Under the pieces are notes generated by a model that was not told the DNA's origin, searched no databases, and worked only from the letters and a program-made list of their open reading frames with translations. A stretch of DNA of 33,102 nt from Candidatus Aminicenantota bacterium (GTDB lineage Bacteria > Acidobacteriota > Aminicenantia > Aminicenantales > Aminicenantaceae): the NCBI GenBank assembly GCA_020344415.1, contig CP070825.1, positions 1,332,073 to 1,365,174 of the forward strand, in the 5' to 3' direction. A program made the translations under genes and the position numbers. Positions 1 to 7,299 of this stretch are shown one piece after another. Position 1 is the first letter of the stretch; each line of letters starts with the position of its first letter.

Positions 1-1
1 C

Positions 2-460
2 CGATCTCGCCGGCCATTCCGTATACCTAACGCTACTAAGCCTGAAATTATCGCTAAAATCATCTATCTGCGACAGACATATCACTTTGGACCCTGGAAA
101 ATACAAATGTATCTTAAACGTTATCATGACATCCACGCCAGCAGCTCAGGAGTTTGGAGGATACTGAAGAGGTTAAACATGAACTGCTTGCCTTATAATC
201 AACGCTATAAGAAACATAAGGAGCGGTGGAAAAGGTACGAAAAGCCTGAACCTGGCCATAGAATCCAAGTTGATGTGAAGTTCCTAGAGAAGATCCCCGG
301 AACTAAGAAAAGATATCATCAGTACACTGCTATTGATGATTGTACGAGGCTAAGAGTTTTAAGAATATATGAGAGGTGTAATCAGAGAACATCGATTCAA
401 TTTATTGACTATGTTCTATCACGGTTGCCATTTAGAGCTGAGGTGATACAGGTTGATAAC
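2..460 (+). pseudogene. IS481-like transposase, 5' part, interrupted
   Basis: This is the upstream piece of a DDE (integrase-core) transposase, open from the window edge, so its true start lies outside. The reading frame runs through a helix-turn-helix-like stretch (HFGPWKIQMYL, SSSGVWRILKRL) into the catalytic core. The first Asp is in the motif IQVDVKF near 272 and the second is in VIQVDN at 455-457. After 460 the frame enters foreign sequence. The expected continuation, GAEFGGQFHW, resumes in the same frame at 2036. A DNA-cutting transposase of this family moves its own element by a DDE mechanism; this copy cannot make the full protein. I favour IS481 over IS3 because of the sequence style and the apparent single-ORF layout, but that is family knowledge and not proven here. 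Confidence 0.85.
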
Positions 461-674
461 GTACTAAATCTGGAGTCAAGTTTTTTCTTTGGATATACTA
501 ATCCCATCAATAATAGCTCTGCCAATCAAGCGAATCCCAAGTGGCTTCCACCGTGCTCGGAAGACTCTTTTTACCATAGTGATACAAGGTCCGTTGTTAT
601 GGCCTTTACCGTACTTAAAACAAAATGAGTTCCAAGTGGAAGATCCGATCATTATCTACGAGGTCATAAATGCC
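461..674 (-). ncRNA. candidate bridge-RNA region of the IS110 element
   Basis: This is the 214-bp non-coding end downstream of the transposase stop codon. IS110-family elements are known to encode a structured guide (bridge) RNA in a non-coding end, on the 3' side of the transposase in IS1111-type members. The stretch has short dyads, for example TTCCAAGTGGAA at 630-641. I could not fold it, nor find a convincing guide match to the insertion site by eye. The call rests on position and family knowledge. Confidence 0.35.
472..507 (+). repeat. IS110 element subterminal inverted repeat, one end
   Basis: GGAGTCA at 472-478 and GGATATACTAATCCCAT at 491-507 have inverted counterparts near the other end of the element: TGACTCC at 2004-2010 and ATGGGATCAGGTATCC at 1983-1998. 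The spacing between the two blocks differs, so the match is imperfect. Confidence 0.6.
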
Positions 675-1940
675 TCAACGGCCCGCTGACGGGATTTTTC
701 CACTTGGTACTGATGATTCATAATAACATCGGTAATCTTTCTCAGATTTAATCAATCCATAAGCCACGCGAGCCATCTTGGCTGCAACGGCTGTATAGGC
801 CTTGCGTTTTAGGTCCGGATTGCCAGGATCTGCTTTGATATAATTTTCATATTTCTTCCGGAATGTATTCTCACACATTCGAATGGCAACCGTACCTGCC
901 ATCCAGAAGACACACCGAAGGCGTGCATTGCCATGCTTGGAAAGCTTGCTCATGCCTCGGAAATTACCAGACTGCTGAGTCGATAAGTTCAACCCACAGT
1001 ACTTCAGAAACTTCTTGTAGTGGCTGAAGCGTCTAAGATCCCCGGCTTCGGCCAAGATTAACAAGGCGATCACAGGACCAATACCCGGGATAGTCCGAAG
1101 TCGATTGTAGTCTGGACTGTCTTTAAGATACAGATCGGCACGTTCCTCAATAGATCGGCGTAAACGGCAGAGGTGCTTGTGTTCCTGGAGAACAAGCCTG
1201 AACATCACCATTGCTTCGGAATCCTCAGCGACTGGTAGTCCTATACTTGAAGCTGCTGTCTCATAGAAATCAGTTAGCCAGGCGGTCTTATTCACTTTTC
1301 TCCCGGCTACCTCTCTGGCCGCTTGGATAAAGTCTTCTAGCCTATATTTCATCACAGAGGATGGACTGGGGAATCTGAGTAGGAGTGAGGAAAACCACTC
1401 TGCCCTCGATGAGTGAAAGTATTTCTGTACTTCTGGGAAATACAAAGGTATAAAATGTGTCATTATACTGTGCTGAACACGCGTCTTACGTAGGGATATT
1501 TGATAATAAGTTTTGGAGAGTTCCTGGATATCGTTTATTCGTCGGAGCAGTGGGTCATAATATGTCTGTGTTAGCCCGGTTTTAAGCATATGAAGGATGA
1601 CCTGAGCATCCTTTGGATCATTCTTATCCCAGGAGTTATACATGGCTTCTCGTGTCCTTGCAGCAGCCACTGATGATACAAGCTTCAGATCAAAGCCCTC
1701 CTGCTGCAGATAATATGCGAGCGGTCGGTGGTAGTTGCCCGTTGCTTCAAGCCCGATCACACAAGGATATCCCAGGCTTTTAAGATAAGTTGAGAACTCC
1801 TGGTAATCACTCAGCTTGTTGGCGACTATAAACTTTTTCCGACATTCGTCCGGGAACTGAATCAATACAGTGTTACGTTTTTTTGCGATATCAATCGCTA
1901 CCAAAATCTTTTCTCCCGTGTTACCATACGATTGGGTCAT
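675..1940 (-). CDS. IS110-family transposase (DEDD recombinase)
   Basis: This 421-aa recombinase would move the surrounding element. The N-terminal RuvC-like domain shows the four acidic residues expected of the DEDD family: D17 in VAIDIAKK, E65 in GLEATGNY, and D108 and D111 in KNDPKDAQ. The C-terminal Transposase_20-type domain has the helix-hairpin-helix-like TIPGIGPVIALL near 283-294. It also has the signature QQSGNFRGMSKLSKHGN around 322-338, in which S324 is the likely nucleophilic serine. The ATG start at 1940 has a GGGAGG Shine-Dalgarno eight bases upstream. The gene appears complete and undamaged, so the element may be active, perhaps with help from its non-coding RNA. It lies antisense to the IS481-like gene it interrupts. 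Confidence 0.95.
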   Translation of the reverse strand: MTQSYGNTGEKILVAIDIAKKRNTVLIQFPDECRKKFIVANKLSDYQEFSTYLKSLGYPCVIGLEATGNYHRPLAYYLQQEGFDLKLVSSVAAARTREAMYNSWDKNDPKDAQVILHMLKTGLTQTYYDPLLRRINDIQELSKTYYQISLRKTRVQHSIMTHFIPLYFPEVQKYFHSSRAEWFSSLLLRFPSPSSVMKYRLEDFIQAAREVAGRKVNKTAWLTDFYETAASSIGLPVAEDSEAMVMFRLVLQEHKHLCRLRRSIEERADLYLKDSPDYNRLRTIPGIGPVIALLILAEAGDLRRFSHYKKFLKYCGLNLSTQQSGNFRGMSKLSKHGNARLRCVFWMAGTVAIRMCENTFRKKYENYIKADPGNPDLKRKAYTAVAAKMARVAYGLIKSEKDYRCYYESSVPSGKIPSAGR

Positions 1941-1982
1941 AATCGGTACCTCCCTTAGGTTGAGTTGTGATCTACCTATTTT

Positions 1983-2010
1983 ATGGGATCAGGTATCCGA
2001 TTGTGACTCC
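1983..2010 (-). repeat. IS110 element subterminal inverted repeat, other end
   Basis: ATGGGATCAGGTATCC (1983-1998) and TGACTCC (2004-2010) are the inverted partners of the blocks at 491-507 and 472-478. The pair lies just upstream of the transposase start and about 25 bp inside the element edge at 2035. Confidence 0.6.
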
Positions 2011-2035
2011 TTTTTGTTTTTTCCCTATATACTAT

Positions 2036-2326
2036 GGAGCTGAATTCGGAGGGCAATTTCACTGGCATATTTTAGATAAAGGGATAAATCATGTGTATAT
2101 AAAACCCAGGAGACCTAGGTTGAATGGAAAGGTCGAGCGAAGCCATAGAATCGATGAGGAGGAGTTTTACAGGATGCTGAAAGGAGTAATTATTGATGAT
2201 ACTAATCTTTTTAATGAGAAACTGAAAGAATGGGAAGATTTTTACAATTACAGTAGACCCCATGCTGGATTAAATGGTAAAACACCTTATGAAAAACTAA
2301 GAGATAAAGTTTCGCTTCGTGTGTAA
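2036..2326 (+). pseudogene. IS481-like transposase, 3' part
   Basis: This is the downstream piece of the transposase that begins before position 2. It opens with GAEFGGQFHW, the direct continuation of VIQVDN at 460. It then carries the third catalytic residue, the Glu of KVERSH at 2135-2137, followed by the C-terminal RPHAGLNGKTPYEKL motif typical of integrase-core transposases. It ends with TAA at 2324-2326. The frame is open a little upstream (from 1967), but those residues come from the inserted IS110 end and have no meaning. Joining 2-460 to 2036-2326 gives one uninterrupted frame, so the insertion is the only visible lesion and may be recent. Confidence 0.85.
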
Positions 2327-2352
2327 ACGATCATGTTCAGTCCCACACCCCA

Positions 2353-2380
2353 TTGACATAAAAATAATCATATGTTAAAT
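2353..2380 (+). promoter_or_regulatory. probable promoter of the rplU operon
   Basis: A perfect TTGACA (2353-2358) is followed after 16 bp by TTAAAT (2375-2380). The predicted transcript would start about 40 bp before the rplU ATG. It lies immediately beyond the end of the transposase remnant. Confidence 0.6.
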
Positions 2381-2426
2381 TTAGATTCCTTCATTTCGTT
2401 AATAAATCGATTTTAAGGTAGAAAAG

Positions 2427-2996
2427 ATGTTTGCTGTCATTAAAACAGGTGGAAAACAGTATAGGGTTCAAGTGGGAGATATTCTCCAAATTGAAAAACT
2501 CATAGTAGAAGAAGGCCAGAAGGTAACGTTTGACCAGGTTCTTCTCATCGAGGATAACGGGAAGACTCTCATTGGAACCCCATTTGTTGAGGATGCCCAG
2601 GTAACAGGGGAGATCATTGAGAATTTTAAAGATAAGAAGGTTATTGTCTTCAAGAAGAAGAGAAGAAAGCAGTACAAAAGGAAAAGAGGGCACCGTCAGG
2701 AGCTTACTCGGATAAAGATTGATGAGATCACGCCTTCAGTGAAAGCAGCTCCTAAGAGAAAACCTGTTCGGGTTACAAAAGAGCCAGAGAAGAAGCCAGT
2801 TCCGAAAAAGGAGAAACCTAAGCCAGTCGTAAAGACAAAAGAGGTAAAAGAGAAAAAGCCCAAGAAAAAAGAGACAGCTCAGGTTGTAAAGAAAGAAGCG
2901 CCTAAAAAAGCCAAAGACAAAGCTGCTACAAAAAAGAAGACCGTAACCAAAGCAGCGGCAACATCTAAGAAATCAACCCTCAAAAAGGAGAAATAA
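2427..2996 (+). CDS. rplU: 50S ribosomal protein L21 with long lysine-rich tail
   Basis: L21 binds 23S rRNA in the large subunit. Residues 1 to about 102 form a normal L21, opening with [18 protein letters not shown] and including the conserved [16 protein letters not shown] block near 77-92. L21 usually stops near 103 residues; here a further 85 or so residues follow. They are almost entirely Lys, Pro, Ala, Val, Thr and Glu ([29 protein letters not shown]) and are predicted to be disordered, resembling histone-H1-like tails. The frame stays open to a TAA one base before rpmA, so the tail is part of the gene as read. It is first in the operon rplU-rpmA-obgE-nadD-rsfS, the usual L21-L27-Obg order. 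Confidence 0.97.
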   Translation: MFAVIKTGGKQYRVQVGDILQIEKLIVEEGQKVTFDQVLLIEDNGKTLIGTPFVEDAQVTGEIIENFKDKKVIVFKKKRRKQYKRKRGHRQELTRIKIDEITPSVKAAPKRKPVRVTKEPEKKPVPKKEKPKPVVKTKEVKEKKPKKKETAQVVKKEAPKKAKDKAATKKKTVTKAAATSKKSTLKKEK

Positions 2997-2997
2997 A

Positions 2998-3252
2998 ATG
3001 GCGCATAAGAAATCTGGAGGGAGCGCACGAAACGGAAGAGATAGCCATTCAAAGAGGTTGGGAGTTAAACGTTCAACTGGCCAATTTGTCACTGCTGGTT
3101 CGATTATTGTGCGTCAAAGAGGAACACCATTCAAGCCAGGATTAAACGTTGGAAGAGGAAAAGACGATACACTTTTCGCAAAAAACTCAGGAATAGTTCG
3201 TTTTGAACGCAGAGGCAAGAGGCAAAAATTCGTTTCCATCATCCCTTCCTAG
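2998..3252 (+). CDS. rpmA: 50S ribosomal protein L27
   Basis: L27 is an 84-aa large-subunit protein whose N-terminus reaches toward the peptidyl-transferase centre. The start [20 protein letters not shown] is the classic L27 signature with no N-terminal presequence to cleave, unlike in many Firmicutes. The conserved [21 protein letters not shown] region follows. The ATG lies one base after the rplU stop, with AAAAGGAG inside the end of rplU as its ribosome-binding site, so the two are translated together. Length and sequence are ordinary. Confidence 0.98.
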   Translation: MAHKKSGGSARNGRDSHSKRLGVKRSTGQFVTAGSIIVRQRGTPFKPGLNVGRGKDDTLFAKNSGIVRFERRGKRQKFVSIIPS

Positions 3253-3273
3253 GAGGTTCAAGCTCCGTTAAAT

Positions 3274-4289
3274 ATGTTTGTTGATCAGGTCAAGGTAACC
3301 CTCCGCTCTGGTAAGGGAGGTAACGGCTGTGTAAGCTTTCGGAGGGAGAAAGGAGTTCCTCGAGGAGGACCTGATGGTGGCCGGGGGGGAGATGGAGGAA
3401 GCATCTATTTAGTCTCTGATCAAAATATCAATTCTCTTGCCTATTTTCGATTTCATCCCATAAATAAAGCCAAAAGAGGTGCTCATGGCGAGGGGGGAAA
3501 TCGCCAGGGGAAAAAGGCGAAGATCTATTCCTCAAGGTTCCTGTGGGCACGATTGTCAGGGAAGAAGATAAGGAGGAGATTCTATGCGATTTGCTGCAGC
3601 CAAATGAGAAGTTTTTGGCTGTTAAAGGGGGAAAGGGCGGCAGAGGCAATGCTTCTTTTGCGTCCTCAACTCATCAGGCTCCGCGAAGGTGCGAGGAAGG
3701 GGAGGATGAAAAGGAGAAAAATTTTATCCTGGAGTTAAAGCTTATCGCGGATGTGGGGATAATCGGGTTTCCAAATGTTGGAAAGTCTACTCTGATATCT
3801 AAGATTTCAGCAGCCAGGCCGGTAATTGCAGATTATCCTTTCACGACTCTTGTTCCCAATCTAGGTGTTGTAGATGTTGATGAATTCAAGAGTTTTGTTA
3901 TCGCTGATATACCTGGTCTAATTGAGGGCGCTCACGTCGGTCACGGATTAGGGATAAAATTCCTGAAGCATGTGGAGAGGACAAAAATACTGGTCCACCT
4001 TGTCGATGTTTCTCTGTATTCAGAAAGAGAACCAGTCGAAGATTTTTATACTGTTATGAAAGAACTCGAGGCTTTCAGCTCTCAGATTGCAGCGAGATGT
4101 CAGATATTGACAGCAAATAAAATTGACCTTCTCGGGGAGAAACAAGAGAGACTGAATGAGGTGAAAAAGTTAGCTCAGAAGAAAGGGCTTCCCTTTTTTG
4201 CCATCTCTGCCTTAAAAGAGAAAGGGCTTCAAGAGCTCGTTTATGCGATTTCTGAGACATTATACCTTCTAGAGGAAAAGAAAGATTAG
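3274..4289 (+). CDS. obgE: GTPase ObgE/CgtA, frameshifted in this sequence
   Basis: Obg is a GTPase needed for 50S assembly and stress control. The glycine-rich Obg fold is encoded from ATG 3274 ([31 protein letters not shown]). At the A5 run 3511-3515 the frame shifts: upstream it reads GEGGNRQGK, and the expected [14 protein letters not shown] resumes one base out of register from 3516. One extra A would restore a protein of about 338 residues, a usual length for Obg without the OCT domain. The GTPase domain has G1 [10 protein letters not shown]3 [10 protein letters not shown]4 NKID and G5 SAL. A sequencing or assembly error in a homopolymer is the simplest cause, since obgE is normally essential. 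An AGGAGG at 3251-3256 lies unusually far (17 bases) from the start. Confidence 0.9.
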
Positions 4290-4293
4290 CTAG

Positions 4294-4950
4294 ATGAAGA
4301 AAGAGAGAATAGGACTTTTTGGAGGCACTTTCAACCCTATACATAGGGGGCATTTGAGGGCAGCTGAGACGGTTCAAAAGAGATTGCTTTTGGATAAGAT
4401 TCTTTTTATCCCTTCTTATATTCCTCCTCATAAAGAGTCGGTGGAGATTGCTTCCCCTTTCCATCGCCTTAAAATGGTTGAATTGACTCTTGAATCTTAC
4501 CCCAAATTTCTTCCATCTTCTATTGAGATTGAGGCCAGAGGGAAGTCTTATTCGATTATAACCTTGAATAAAATAAAAAAGCTTTATCCTGAAGCATCGA
4601 TTTTTTTTATCCTTGGGATCGATGCATTTTTGGAAATAGACACATGGAAAGACCACGAGGACGTGCTCACTCGGTGCTTTTTTGTTGTTATCAGTCGGCC
4701 AGGCTACGAATTAAAGAAGGCGAAGGAGTTCCTAAAGGGGAAATACAAAGAAAGAGTGGTTGAACTTCCGAAGACTGGAGCAGAGGGAAACGAGCTGCCT
4801 TTGACTGCTGGGATTTTCTTTTTAGCCATAGATGCAATAGATGTCGCCTCCACGGCAATTCGAGAAAAGATAAGAAAAGGCGATTCCATAAAAAACTTAG
4901 TTTCAGAGCCTGTGGAAGCATACATAAGAAAAAATAGGATTTATCAATAA
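4294..4950 (+). CDS. nadD: nicotinate-nucleotide adenylyltransferase
   Basis: NadD joins nicotinate mononucleotide and ATP to give deamido-NAD, the step before NadE. The 218-aa protein begins with the nucleotidyltransferase signature GLFGGTFNPIHRGHLRAAE (residues about 7-25), holding the HxGH-type ATP-binding motif. It ends with the second family motif as VASTAIREKIRKG near 189-201. Both active-site signatures are intact and the length is normal. The ATG lies four bases after the obgE stop, and rsfS follows four bases after its own stop. The order obgE-nadD-rsfS is common in bacteria. Its product feeds the NadE encoded at 8584-9396. Confidence 0.95.
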   Translation: MKKERIGLFGGTFNPIHRGHLRAAETVQKRLLLDKILFIPSYIPPHKESVEIASPFHRLKMVELTLESYPKFLPSSIEIEARGKSYSIITLNKIKKLYPEASIFFILGIDAFLEIDTWKDHEDVLTRCFFVVISRPGYELKKAKEFLKGKYKERVVELPKTGAEGNELPLTAGIFFLAIDAIDVASTAIREKIRKGDSIKNLVSEPVEAYIRKNRIYQ

Positions 4951-4954
4951 TAAA

Positions 4955-5326
4955 ATGGTTGAAGAAAAGACAAAGAGATTTATCAAAAGGAGCCTTCCGA
5001 GAGGGGTGAAAATCTCCATAGAAGCCAGCCAGGCAAAAAAAGGAGAAGACCTTATCGTTCTTGATTTGAGAGGGATTTCTTCCTTTACTGATTTTTTTGT
5101 GATTATGCATGGAAATTCTCCCAGGCAGAACGCTGCTCTTTATGAGAGTATTGAAAAAGAGTTAAAAAATGAAAATATAAAACCCTTAAGTATAGAAGGA
5201 AAAAAGCATGCAGAGTGGGTACTGATGGATTATGGATATTTTATTATCCACATCTTTTCCAAAAAAGCCCGTGACTATTATTCATTGGAGAAGTTATGGG
5301 GTGATGCATCAAAACTATCTGTCTGA
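4955..5326 (+). CDS. rsfS: ribosomal silencing factor RsfS
   Basis: RsfS binds L14 on the 50S subunit and blocks subunit joining when nutrients are low. The 123-aa sequence shows the family core KKGEDLIVLDLRGISSFTDFFVI at about residues 28-50. It also has GNSPRQNAAL near 53-62, the GKKHAEWVLMDYGYFIIHIF stretch near 82-101, and the final RDYYSLEKLWGDA. It is slightly longer at the N-terminus than the E. coli protein. It is the last gene before a 315-bp gap; rlmH, its usual neighbour, lies beyond. Confidence 0.95.
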   Translation: MVEEKTKRFIKRSLPRGVKISIEASQAKKGEDLIVLDLRGISSFTDFFVIMHGNSPRQNAALYESIEKELKNENIKPLSIEGKKHAEWVLMDYGYFIIHIFSKKARDYYSLEKLWGDASKLSV

Positions 5327-5383
5327 TTGTTTCCTCCCCATTTAATCTGTTTAAAGCATGGAGTGGATTATAGAACGAATGTT

Positions 5384-5407
5384 GGGATTTGATTCATCAA
5401 GCGCACA
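5384..5407 (+). repeat. TTGATTCATCAAG-type repeat, single copy
   Basis: The core TTTGATTCATCAAGCGCAC matches the box at 20204-20227 (GCTTGATTCATCAAGCCCAC) at all but two positions. Its palindromic arm TTGA...TCAA is intact. It stands alone here, without the GGGGACAG hairpins that accompany it elsewhere. Confidence 0.6.
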
Positions 5408-5550
5408 TTTATAGAAGTCATCTGAATAATAGTCTTCAAATTTATCCTGTCAACTAGTCTCCAAAACCAGCCAAATCCGCCCATTATAAATATTCCATTT
5501 GAGGAGAAGTCAGAATATGCAATTTTTTAATAAAATATTTTAAAAATCTA

Positions 5551-5579
5551 TTGACATTTTCTGTTTGAATCTATATTTT
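5551..5579 (+). promoter_or_regulatory. possible promoter of rlmH
   Basis: TTGACA (5551-5556) is followed by TATTTT (5574-5579) at 17 bp, or by TATATT (5572-5577) at 15 bp. A second TTGACA at 5583-5588 lacks a good -10 box. Confidence 0.4.
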
Positions 5580-5641
5580 TTATTGACAATTTCATGTGAT
5601 AAACAGTGCTGTAAGAAAATTATGCAACTTTGAAGCTTTTA

Positions 5642-6109
5642 ATGAGGTTAAGAATACTATGGCCTGGAAAGACCAGCAATAGAGATATTAGGGTTTTAGA
5701 GGAGTTTTATTTGGCGAGAATCAATCGATTAGAAACATGCGAGCTCATTCGTACAAAGGAGGCCAAAGGTATTCCTGAAAAGTTCGCAGATAGGATAAGA
5801 GAAATCGAAGCTGCTGGTCTGGAAGAGCATATCAAAAATGACTATCTTATCGGTCTAACTGATAAAGGAAAAGAAATGAGCTCCATCGAGTTTGCTCGCT
5901 TTTTAGAAAAAATCGCTGCTTCCTCCACGCGTATTGTCACTTTTGTTATTGGAGGATTCCTGGGATTGGAAGAGAGAATTTTGAGAAGGGCGGATTTCCT
6001 TCTCTCTCTCTCCAGGATGACCTTCTCTCATGAGTTGAGCCGGGTCATGCTTCTTGAGCAAATTTATCGTTCATTAACCATTATGAAAGGGAGAAAATAT
6101 GCTAAATAA
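5642..6109 (+). CDS. rlmH: 23S rRNA (pseudouridine1915-N3)-methyltransferase RlmH
   Basis: RlmH methylates pseudouridine 1915 in helix 69 of 23S rRNA on assembled ribosomes, using S-adenosylmethionine. The SPOUT-type C-terminal half is clear: LIGLTDKGKEMSSIEFARFL, then the trefoil-knot motif TFVIGGFLGLEERIL, then LSLSRMTFSHELSRVMLLEQIYRSLTIMKG. I place the start at ATG 5642 (MRLRILWPGKT) because the family begins with a short strand ending in GK and this gives exactly 155 residues. The frame also opens at TTG 5630, with no better ribosome-binding site. The hydrophobic arm GFLG replaces the more usual GADG or GAYG, a mild difference. Confidence 0.93.
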   Translation: MRLRILWPGKTSNRDIRVLEEFYLARINRLETCELIRTKEAKGIPEKFADRIREIEAAGLEEHIKNDYLIGLTDKGKEMSSIEFARFLEKIAASSTRIVTFVIGGFLGLEERILRRADFLLSLSRMTFSHELSRVMLLEQIYRSLTIMKGRKYAK

Positions 6110-6120
6110 GGGGGGAAATT

Positions 6121-6489
6121 TTGCTTAAAAAAGAAAAAGAAAAATATAAAGAGAAACTCTTGAAAAGAAAAGAAGAAATTACTAATAAGCTGAGTGAGGT
6201 CTACAACCAGAGTAAAGAAGTCGAATCAGGAATAGCCCAGGATTTAGTTGACAAAGCTGAAAGTTCTTATACCAAGGAATTTCTTCTGAGCCTTTCGCAT
6301 ACAGAGAGAAAACAATTGTTTTTGATTGATGAAGCCCTCAAGAGGATTGAAAAGAGCGACTACAGCATTTGCCAGATGTGCAGTAAAGAAATAAATAAAA
6401 AGAGGCTTAATGCTGTTCCTTGGACCCCGTATTGTATAGACTGTCAACAAAAAGAAGAGGAAGAGTCTTTTGAATCCTCTTCTTCGTGA
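6121..6489 (+). CDS. DksA/TraR-family C4 zinc-finger protein
   Basis: Members of this family bind RNA polymerase through its secondary channel, often together with ppGpp. The 122-aa protein has a lysine/glutamate-rich coiled-coil N-terminal half. It has a DxxDxA tip motif (D41, D44, A46 in DLVDKA) like the DksA coiled-coil tip, and a four-cysteine zinc finger (C84, C87, C105, C108). The end is acidic and serine-rich. The start is TTG 6121, chosen because a strong AGGGGGG lies five bases upstream. It starts 11 bases after rlmH and overlaps comF by 20 bases, so the three are probably co-transcribed. Whether it acts as true DksA or as a shorter paralogue is open. Confidence 0.85.
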   Translation: MLKKEKEKYKEKLLKRKEEITNKLSEVYNQSKEVESGIAQDLVDKAESSYTKEFLLSLSHTERKQLFLIDEALKRIEKSDYSICQMCSKEINKKRLNAVPWTPYCIDCQQKEEEESFESSSS

Positions 6490-7213
6490 GAAACTTTACT
6501 CTTCTGCAAAATTTGCTGAGCTTATTTTTTTCCCTTCATCCTGCCAATTATGTTATGCGCTTCTCGATTTCCCAAGGGAGAGAGTGGTCTGTCGCTCTTG
6601 TTTGAAGCGCATAACTCCTCATAGATCATCTTATTGTCTGTGTTGTGGTCGATTTTTTGTAGGACACGGAGATCCCCATCTCTGTCAACATTGTTTAAAA
6701 GGCAGCCCTCCTTTTTCCTTTCATCGTTCTTGCGGACAGTATAGAGGAAAGCTGAAGGATATAATCCTTCTCTATAAATATCATAGTTTCAGAGTCTTGG
6801 GGCAGGATCTAGCCAATTTAATTCAGCGATCTTTGGGAAGAGAAGAGAGGCTATGGTGGGAAGTGGACGCAATAATACCTGTTCCCCTTCATCCAAAAAA
6901 GAAAAGGCAACGAGGCTTTAACCAGGCTCAAGTTATAGCTAAGTGTTTGTCACGGTTAAGGGGTGTTGAACTTGTAGAGAGGCGGTTGATTAAGATTAGA
7001 AATGTTCCTCCTCAAACATCTTTGGAGTTAAAAGACAGGCAAAAAAATGTATTGGGTACGTTTCGTGTCGTAAAGAGAGAAACAATAAAAGGGAAGGTTG
7101 TACTCTTAGTGGATGATGTCTACACAACCGGAGCAACGATCCGAGAGTGTAGCGCAGCGTTAAGAGAAGCAGGGGTAAAAGAGATCAGGGCAATTACTGT
7201 AGCTCAAGCTTGA
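6470..7213 (+). CDS. ComF-family phosphoribosyltransferase-like protein
   Basis: ComF proteins (ComFC/GntX group) are linked to DNA uptake and processing; their biochemical role is not settled. This 247-aa protein has an N-terminal double zinc ribbon (pairs C25/C28, C41/C44, C56/C59, C72/C75). A type I phosphoribosyltransferase fold follows, with IIPVPLHPKKKRQRGFNQA near 135-153 and the PRPP-binding loop VVLLVDDVYTTGATI near 210-224. The start is TTG 6470 inside the end of the DksA-like gene, preceded by AGAGGAAGAG. No other competence genes are in the window, so uptake cannot be inferred. It is convergent with hsp20. Confidence 0.92.
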   Translation: MNPLLREKLYSSAKFAELIFFPSSCQLCYALLDFPRERVVCRSCLKRITPHRSSYCLCCGRFFVGHGDPHLCQHCLKGSPPFSFHRSCGQYRGKLKDIILLYKYHSFRVLGQDLANLIQRSLGREERLWWEVDAIIPVPLHPKKKRQRGFNQAQVIAKCLSRLRGVELVERRLIKIRNVPPQTSLELKDRQKNVLGTFRVVKRETIKGKVVLLVDDVYTTGATIRECSAALREAGVKEIRAITVAQA

Positions 7214-7239
7214 TTCCTTTGGTTTTGTCGGAAAAAAAT

Positions 7240-7270
7240 AAGTGCCCGGATCACTCGACCTCGGGCACTT
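7240..7270 (-). terminator. intrinsic terminator of hsp20
   Basis: Perfect 9-bp arms AAGTGCCCG (7240-7248) and CGGGCACTT (7262-7270) enclose a 13-base loop. On the minus strand they are followed by ATTTTTTT. A second pair, ATTCCTTTGG (7213-7222) and CCAAAGGAAT (7273-7282), surrounds it. The site lies between convergent comF and hsp20. Confidence 0.8.
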
Positions 7271-7299
7271 CTCCAAAGGAATGGATTAAGATTGTCTTT

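Larger units (their letters stand above)
461..2035 (-). mobile_element. IS110-family (IS1111-type) insertion sequence
   Basis: The element, about 1,575 bp long, sits exactly between VDN (ending at 460) and GAEF (starting at 2036) of an IS481-like transposase, so its ends are set by the broken gene to within one or two bases. It carries one transposase on the minus strand. It leaves 95 bp upstream of that gene and 214 bp downstream. Imperfect subterminal inverted repeats are visible at 472-507 and 1983-2010. The long non-coding part on the 3' side of the transposase and the subterminal repeats are features known for the IS1111 subgroup. No target duplication is evident; a single G may be shared at both junctions. 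Confidence 0.85.
5327..5641 (+). other. intergenic gap rsfS-rlmH
   Basis: These 315 bases hold no convincing gene. They contain one degenerate copy of the window's TTGATTCATCAAG repeat (5384-5407), a very AT-rich tract around 5520-5580 and two TTGACA hexamers (5551-5556, 5583-5588). No strong intrinsic terminator follows rsfS. Confidence 0.6.

Noticed and set aside
461..674. Direct guide match between the non-coding end and the insertion site
   Set aside because: Only five-base matches (such as GTTAT and AGCTC) could be found by eye, which is no better than chance.
489..689. Small open frame in the IS110 non-coding end
   Set aside because: It has no ribosome-binding site or recognisable motif and lies where the guide RNA is expected.
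3505..3520. Programmed -1 frameshifting in obgE
   Set aside because: The heptamer G AAA AAG gives a mismatch in the P site after slippage and I see no strong stimulatory structure; an indel is simpler. Kept only as an alternative.
4075..4656. 193-codon minus-strand frame opposite obgE and nadD
   Set aside because: Both sense genes are unmistakable families; the antisense frame has no motif and a composition unlike a protein.
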